A DNA stretch of 64,000 bases from Harmonia axyridis (Eukaryota > Arthropoda > Insecta > Coleoptera > Coccinellidae): contig NC_059501.1 of the NCBI RefSeq assembly GCF_914767665.1, positions 21,614,501-21,678,500 of the forward strand, given 5' to 3'. Numbering within the stretch: position 1 is the stretch's first letter; every line of letters starts with the position of its first letter. The notes beneath the pieces were generated by a model. That model made no database searches. It was not told the origin of the DNA and was given only the letters and a program-made list of their open reading frames with translations. Both the position numbers and the translations under genes were made by a program. Of this stretch, positions 57,261 through 64,000 are shown in pieces.

Positions 57261-58612
57261 TGGTATAGTTGTATAACCAATTTTTTGTATGACTCATTTC
57301 ATTGATGCCCTACAATTTTTTAAACAAAATTTTTGCGTTATATGAATGATAGTTTCTGAGATATTGAAGAAGCTCATAAAAATATCATCAATCAAGAGCG
57401 TCTGTTTAGATTTGTCATAAGTACATCACAATATAATTCGATCGATCGCAATCAATAATTAATTCGAATAAATAAATATTTGAAATGAATGAATTCCTAC
57501 TGAAGTACCTACTTACTACATTAATTGAAAGGAAGCTGACGATTGATACAAGAGACATAGCGCTGGGAAAATATTTCAATGGAGAAATGAAGTACTGCCA
57601 TCGTTTCTGACATATAGATATAGACATGGAGAGTTTCGTAAGGTCGTTCAGTTGCATCTATTATTTATAGTTACAACATTTACACCTCTATTTTACGAAT
57701 AATAATGAGTCGATTATTGTTGGACACGTTTCCTTAACATGGTCGTTTCAATGACAATAAAATAATAAAATTCAAATGTGAGTAAAATGCGACGGTTGAA
57801 CTTTTGTGAATCAGCTCGATGTTGATTTCGCATATTAGATGGATTTTGCAATGACGAAACAGAAGCTGCGTAACTTGTTTCGAGTTGACGGTGAATGTTG
57901 ATTATTATACGGAAATGGAAGAAGTTGACTAATGACAATAAAATTTCCATACTACTGCTATTGTCACCACTATCAAGGATGATTCTTGAATAGGAAAGAA
58001 ATTGATTAGGTATGCGCACAATCTTTTCATATTACAACAGAAAATCATAGCAATTGAAGTTTCCTTCACAGCGTGAAAAGAAAATTTTAAATTCAAAAAC
58101 TCGGACATTGAATTTTCAAAGCTGTTGCTTTGAACAACAAAGCAATGCTTCTTTCCATTATTGCTTATAATATTTCACTCAATATGTAGGTACCAGGCCC
58201 AACCAGTAAAAAACACAATATTTTCTCAAAAATTCGAGGTTATTTATCAACCTTCAGAATTTATACATGTACTCCAAAGCTCCTATAATTTTTCAATGCC
58301 TTTTCTGAAGAAAGATCTGTGCTTTCAAAATAAGCTTCAACCTTAGCAATCACTTCTTCATTAGAGCTCCCTGGAGCTTTCTTGTGAGGTCTTCAAGAAG
58401 CCAGAGTAATCTCTAAGAGACAGAATTTGCAGAATAAGCTGGGTGGTCAAGCAGTTTGAAGCGTAATTTTATCGATTTGAACATGGTTTTCATTAATTGG
58501 TGATAAGGGGCATTGTTTTAGGGAAAGAGTTTTATTTTCTTATGCATTTGACGACCTTTTTCCTCAATTTCTGAATATGATCGATTCAATAACGTTTTTA
58601 TAATCAATGTAG

Positions 58613-58760
58613 AGATTCACGGCTTGACTTGATTTTCAAGCTACTTGACTTGACTTGAATACAAGTCAAGTTCAAGTCAAGTAGTTTTTCAATATTATTA
58701 TTGAAAAACTACTCGACTCAAGTCGAGTCAATTATTCATTTGTCAAGTACTTTCAATAAC
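58613..58760. repeat. hAT-type CAAG-rich hairpin end
   Basis: GATTCACGGCTTGACTTGAT then CTTGACTTGAATACAAGTCA and a mirrored TTTTTCAATA/TATTGAAAAA pair; same terminal words as the palindrome at 25486. Confidence 0.75.
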
Positions 58761-59090
58761 GTTATTTTAGATTCAATGCCTTAGTCAATGAATAATAAAC
58801 CATGCACATCTCAAAATAAGGATCAACAACCTTGCCAGCTGATGTTTGCGAATTGAGTTCCATTAGGCGGATTTCACCGACGGCTTTTCACTCAGCTGAC
58901 ACTCTCTTTGACTCTGGAGTGTAGTGATACATCCATGATACATCCACTGTCACATATTGACCCATTAAATCCTGTTATTGTCTTATGAGAAGTGATCAAG
59001 CGGACAAGCGCGGTCCCATTTTGAGTAAAATTTTCTCAAAATATATTACTTCTGATATCTTCAACTCCACCTCTATCTCACGCAACTCCG
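58761..59090. other. Spacer between hAT-type repeats
   Basis: Sequence unlike the neighbouring hAT remnant interiors; no gene seen. Confidence 0.4.
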
Positions 59091-59845
59091 CTCAACTACT
59101 TGACTTGAAAATCAGGTCGTGAAAACTTATATACTTGAACTGGACTTGACTTGAAATATTTATTGCTTGACGTTTTCAAGCTACTTGATATTACTTCAGC
59201 TTGTGTAACTTCTTTAGTAGTTTTCTCGCATTACTATGGAATTTTTCTAAGGCAGAAATCTGTTGGTAGTTTTAGAAATCTAACCTTTTCAGTATCAGCT
59301 CTAGCGACGGAGAAACGAAGGTACCAAGACTGTTGGGAATTGGGATGCCTAGACTGTTCCCATGAATCAACTCATTGTTCATTGAGGTTCTGCGTGATTC
59401 TAGTTCTAATTTATTATCCTATTGAAAAATGTTTTCCTCTCAAATTGTCGGAGAAATGAAGGCTTCTGCTAGCTCAACGTCAAGCTAGCAAAACCTAATG
59501 ACAAAGCCTAATCATGTAGGTAATCAAACAATGCTTGGACGTTTCTCAAAATTAACAAACTGTATTTTTTATATTTCTTATTTTGTTATTATTTATAGTG
59601 ATTTAGTTTGGGTTTCATTTCAAAATGGTTGATAGTTTTAGATCTTTTATACAATAATTTAAAAAATAAAAGTGTTTTTTGCCAAGGTTCCTTCTCATTC
59701 CATATTTTCTTGTTTGATGTCACACTACACAATATACTGAAAATTAAGAAGCTTGATGGATTCAAGTACTTGAATAATAAATACTTGACTTGACATTGAA
59801 AACTGCAACTTGACTTGATTTCAAGCCAAGTCAAGTAGCTTGAAT
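59091..59845 (+). mobile_element. hAT remnant with CAAGTAGCTTGA-type ends, copy 3
   Basis: The ends are CTACTTGACTTGAAAATCAG and GCCAAGTCAAGTAGCTTGA. The interior shares TTTAGTAGTTTTCTCGCATT and AAGTGTTTTTTGCCAAGGTT...CCTTCTCATTCCATA with copy 2. The hAT C-terminal coding stretch itself is replaced or too decayed to read. Confidence 0.72.
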
Positions 59846-60189
59846 CAATATGTAATTTCAAACAACTCATAAAATCGTTATCTTACAAACAAATACAAAT
59901 TTTCATCTCAATCGCATCGGCAGTTTTGAACTTAAACAGAAAACAACATTCAAACGATCATTTTATGGATTATGCCGATTACCGAACATTCCTTAGATTT
60001 GGATGTCCGTTCTTTCGCAAATATTCTTCATATAGTCGCCGCAACCCTGAAAAGAGCATAGATTCAAGAAATTCACTAATTGGCTTGAACATAAAAATTT
60101 GAAATTTTCAAGACAAACAGTTTCTGCATCTTCCTACCGATGATGCGAAATACCTCCAAACCTTGGCCGATCTCGATCCCCGGCCATCT

Positions 60190-60500
60190 CTGCAGAATCG
60201 ATCGAAATAAAGATGCAAAACCTCCAGCTTTCGATTTGCATAGCCTACTCCCCGACAGGCATGACCAGCTACCTGCATTTGCTTAATTTACTCCCAAGCA
60301 TCGCTAATTGTGCTCCTTATCTAAACGTCGATCTCGGCATTCTGGCCGCAATCTGCCGGCGCCTTTTGCTTACGCCGTTCCCATATTTATAATGCGGTTC
60401 TGGCCAGCAAAGGGTTTAACGATTACAAAAAGTTTATTATGTTCGAGAGGGGAAAAAATAAGAATGGATCATCGACATCGATCGGGCGGAGAGCTGAGAA
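60190..60500. other. GC-richer island with octamer
   Basis: Contains ATTTGCAT at 60234-60241, AGATGCAAAACC and TGCATTTGCTTAATTT. No exon seen. Candidate regulatory DNA. Confidence 0.3.
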
Positions 60501-60665
60501 TTTTATTTACTTTTGCCTGAAGTCTAACATAAAACTCAGCATATTTTACACCATGGTTTAGATTCATTACTCCGGTTAATGCCTCATAACAAGAAGTTCA
60601 TTCTTATTTGATTCAGAAATTCACCTTAGCATTTATTAATATTGAAAAACTAGAAGTTACGTTAT

Positions 60666-60985
60666 GGGTCATCTATCCAGCGTTTTGGTGGACTTCCTAC
60701 ACTTCGTTTATGTCCTCGTCGTCTTCAATGTATGTACAATTCTCTTAATCCATCGGCAGGAAGTCGATTGATGGACTAAGAGAATTGTACATTGGAGACC
60801 ACGAAAACATAAACGAAGTGTAGTAAGGAAGACCACCAAGCGTTGGTTAGATGACATTAAATCAAAGGTCGGACGATGTTGGCATCAGTTGGCTCAAGAT
60901 AGGGAAAATTGGAGAATTCAAGGGGAGGCCTAGGTATGTTCAAGAGTGGATGCAGACAGGCTTTTGAAGAAGAAGAAGAAGACGT
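60666..60985 (+). pseudogene. Non-LTR retrotransposon 3' tail with inverted duplicate
   Basis: Plus strand from about 60805 reads RRPPSVGWMTLNQR/RWLDDIKSKVGRCWHQLAQD, then RENWRIQGEAYVQEWMQTGF-like residues over a frame shift: the C-terminal end typical of many arthropod endonuclease/reverse-transcriptase elements ('RW-DDI------W---AQDR--WR---EA'). It is followed by a GAAGAAGAAGAAGAA tail at 60966. The 60666-60755 segment is an inverse copy of 60766-60858, making a hairpin of about 95-bp arms. Confidence 0.65.
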
Positions 60986-61097
60986 TATAGGTTGATCTTC
61001 ATAAATGAAAAATGTATTCATGTGAACCTTAAGGTACTAATTAACTCAGCATTTAGTCAAATTCAGTTGAAATGGCTAAACAAACAAGATTTTCAAT

Positions 61098-63953
61098 ATA
61101 TTATGGCAAATTAATTATTTTCGAGTAAGGATTTCATCAAGAACAAAAACTAAAACATGTGGAAGAATAAGATGAAAACACTGACAGAAAATTTAAAGAG
61201 CCAGAAAGAGCTTATCAGGAATTTATAACAACGACTGATTAATTTTGACAAATTCAAGAGACTGGAATAATTAAAATTATTGCTCGAGACAGGAAAAAAA
61301 GGTAAACAAATGTAAACGTGGAATCCCAGAAGAGACTGAAGAGGAGTGGAATATGAATTAAGTCTGAATAACGATATTCTACGAAAACATAATCCGCACC
61401 TTCCAAAAAGCCTATTATTTTTGCTTATATAAATCGAAGAGCAAATATTGAAAAATTGCAAAAAGTTGAAAGGCTCTGGTGTGTTGATTTCCTGTGATTG
61501 ATGTGATCTTTTATTGGTGGGATCTTTTGATTTGAACAGTTCGTTTAACTTCTTTTAGGAGTCTTTTCATAGGATATCATTTTTAAATATACTGTGGGCA
61601 GCAACTTGGTATTTGTAATTTTAACGATAGCTTAGTGAAATATGAAATTTAGAAAAATAACAAGAAAATACTTTCGATTCGACATGTTTTTTATAAGAAA
61701 ATATAAGAGAAAACAGGGAAAATCTGGAAACGACTCGGGGAACGATAGGAAGGAGTGCAAACCAAAAAATGTATGTTACGTTATTCTTACATTTTATATG
61801 TCTTTTCATATATTGTGTTATGTTATTGTCTAGCTTATATTATCTTTACGGCATATATATTATGGCAAATTAATTATATTCGAGTGAGGATTTCATCAAG
61901 AACAAAAACTGAAACATGTGGAAGAATAAGATGAAAACACTGACAGAAAATTTAAAGAGCCAGAAAGAGCTTATCAGGAATTTATAACAACGACTGATTA
62001 ATTTTGACAAATTCAAGAGACTGGAATAATTAAAATTATTGCTCGAGACAGGAAAAAAAGGTAAACAAATGTAAACGTGGAATCCCAGAAGAGACTGAAG
62101 AGGAGTGGAATATGAATTAAGTCTGAATAACGATATTCTACGAAAACATAATCCGCACCTTCCAAAAAGCCTATTATTTTTGCTTATATAAATCGAAGAG
62201 CAAATATTGAAAAATTGCAAAAAGTTGAAAGGCTCTGGTGTGTTGATTTCCTGTGATTAATGTGATCTTTTATTGGTGGGATCTTTTGATTTGAACAGTT
62301 CGTTTAACTTCTTTTAGGAGTCTTTTCATAGGATATTATTTTTAAATATACTGTGGGCAGCAACTTGGTATTTGTAATTTTAACGATAGCTTAGTGAAAT
62401 ATGAAATTTAGAAAAATAACAAGAAAATACTTTCGATTCGACATGTTTTTTATAAGAAAATATAAGAGAAAACAGGGAAAATCTGGAAACGACTCGGGGA
62501 ACGATAGGAAGGAGTGCAAACCAAAAAATGTATGTTACGTTATTCTTACATTTTATATGTCTTTTCATATATTGTGTTATGTTATTGTCTAGCTTATATT
62601 ATCTTTACGGCATATATATTAGGGCAAATTAATTATATTCGAGTGAGGATTTCATCAAGAACAAAAACTGAAACATGTGGAAGAATAAGATGAAAACACT
62701 GACAGAAAATTTAAAGAGCCAGAAAGAGCTTATCAGGAATTTATAACAACGACTGATTAATTTTGACAAATTCAAGAAACTGGAATAATCAAAATTATTG
62801 CTCGAGACAGGAAAAAAAGGTAAACAAATGTTGTAAACGTGGAATCCCAGAAGAGACTGAAGAGGAGTGGAATATGAATTAAGTCTGAATAACGATATTC
62901 TACGAAAACATAATCCGCACCTTCCAAAAAGCCTATTATTTTTGCTTATATAAATCGAAGAGCAAATATTGAAAAATTGCAAAAAGTTGAAAGGCTCTGG
63001 TGTGTTGATTTCCTGTGATTAATGTGATCTTTTATTGGTGGGATCTTTTGATTTGAACAGTTCGTTTAACTTCTTTTAGGAGTCTTTTCATAGGATATTA
63101 TTTTTAAATATACTGTGGGCAGCAACTTGGTATTTGTAATTTTAACGATAGCTTAGTGAAATATGAAATTTAGAAAAATAACAAGAAAATACTTTCGACT
63201 CGACATGTTTTTTATAAGAAAATATAAGAGAAAACAGGGAAAATCTGGAAACGACTCGGGGAACGATAGGAAGGAGTGCAAACCAAAAAATGTATGTTAC
63301 GTTATTCTTACATTTTATATGTCTTTTCATATATTGTGTTATGTTATTGTCTAGCTTATATTATCTTTACGGCATATATATTATGGTAAATTAATTATAT
63401 TCGAGTGAGGATTTCATCAAGAACAAAAACTGAAACATGTGGAAGAATAAGATGAAAACACTGACAGAAAATTTAAAGAGCCAGAAAGAGCTTATTAGGA
63501 ATTTATAACAACGACTGATTAATTTTTACAAATTCAAGAAACTGGAATAATCAAAATTATTGCTCGAAACAGGAAAAAAAGTTAAACAAATGTTGTAAAC
63601 GTGGAATCCCAGAAGAGACTGAAGAGGAGTGGAATATGAATTAAGTCTGAATAACGATATTCTACGAAAACATAATCCGCACCTTCCAAAAAGCCTATTA
63701 TTTTTGCTTATATAAATCGAAGAGCAAATATTGAAAAATTGCAAAAAGTTGAAAGGCTCTGGTGTGTTGATTTCCTGTGATTAATGTGATCTTTTATTGG
63801 TGGGATCTTTTGATTTGAACAGTTCGTTTAACTTCTTTTAGGAGTCTTTTCATAGGATATTATTTTTAAATATACTGTGGGCAGCAACTTGCTATTTGTA
63901 ATTTTAACGATAGCTTAGTGAAATATGAAATTTTGAAAAACAACAAGAAAATA
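61098..63953. repeat. Tandem array of a ~759-bp unit, 3.8 copies
   Basis: The landmark ATAACAACGACTGATTAATT lies at about 61226, 61985, 62744 and 63506 (spacing 759, 759, 762). The units are nearly identical (few substitutions, a 3-bp TTG insertion in units 3 and 4), so expansion is recent. Each unit carries a plus-strand 63-codon frame (MKFRKITRKYFR...) and a minus-strand ~116-codon frame, conserved only through recent copying. A broken plus frame (KKPIIFAYINRRANIEKLQK) vaguely resembles retroelement ORF protein. The array ends at about 63953, where the sequence diverges. Confidence 0.95.
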
Positions 63954-64000
63954 CAAAAAATACGCTGGAAGCACTCGAACCTACCTTTGTTGGGATGAAC

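Noticed and set aside
61642..63354. Repeated 61-63-codon plus-strand frame and ~116-codon minus-strand frame in the tandem array
   Set aside because: Frames are kept only because the units are nearly identical recent copies; no initiation context, domain or codon bias.
1..64000. CRISPR arrays, bacterial operons, tRNA or rRNA genes
   Set aside because: None seen; introns, transposon classes and gene content are animal. The tandem array at the right end has 759-bp units, not CRISPR-like.

Overview
The window is AT-rich animal DNA with GT-AG introns, almost certainly from an insect. Two partial protein-coding genes sit tail to tail in a sea of degraded transposons. The transposon mix (mariner, Tc1, DD41D-type Tc1/mariner, hAT, non-LTR retroelements, a probable tyrosine-recombinase element) and the conserved islet protein suggest a beetle or similar insect, but nothing in the sequence fixes the species.

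Genes. The last three coding exons of an unrecognised Ser/Arg-rich, low-complexity protein run on the plus strand (2-124, 1602-2046, 4947-5126). Facing them on the minus strand is the LIM-homeodomain factor Islet/tailup. Five exons with matching splice phases run from 33764 down to the stop at 7248: LIM1 (33764-33572), LIM2 (27195-26882), homeodomain (18293-17968), and two C-terminal exons (11498-11298, 7421-7248). The exon or exons carrying the start codon were not found, so roughly 33.8-64 kb is either a long first intron or the 5' flank of this gene.

Region by region. 0-5.3 kb: end of the plus-strand gene, with a foldback element, a non-LTR relic and a mariner relic in its introns. 5.3-7.2 kb: convergent intergenic DNA. 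7.2-33.8 kb: tailup body; its introns hold a mariner/Tc1 junkyard (7.6-9.5 kb), paired hairpin MITEs (14.3 and 27.3 kb), a second mariner family (16.1-17.0 kb), a 1.2-kb mariner (19.5-20.7 kb), a non-LTR tail (22.5-23.0 kb), and a tyrosine-recombinase-like element inserted in a local duplication (29.3-30.0 kb). 33.9-38.3 kb: mariner and two DD41D elements with a shared internal deletion. 38.6-49.5 kb: GC-richer single-copy islands alternating with TGACGTCA-bearing repeats, a hAT remnant and a 795-bp palindrome. 49.8-58.6 kb: mostly featureless AT-rich DNA with a few hairpins and a MITE. 58.6-60.9 kb: hAT and non-LTR remnants. 61.1-63.95 kb: a tandem array of a ~759-bp unit.

The most unusual signals are hairpin-bearing insertions whose empty sites can be read from paralogous copies in this same window (7834-8270 and 29269-30035). 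Both carry a near-identical hairpin core, and one encodes what looks like the N-terminal domain of a Crypton-like tyrosine recombinase. The paired DD41D deletion derivatives and the CAAGTAGCTTGA-rich hAT termini also stand out. All family calls are from reading by eye; no database search was possible.
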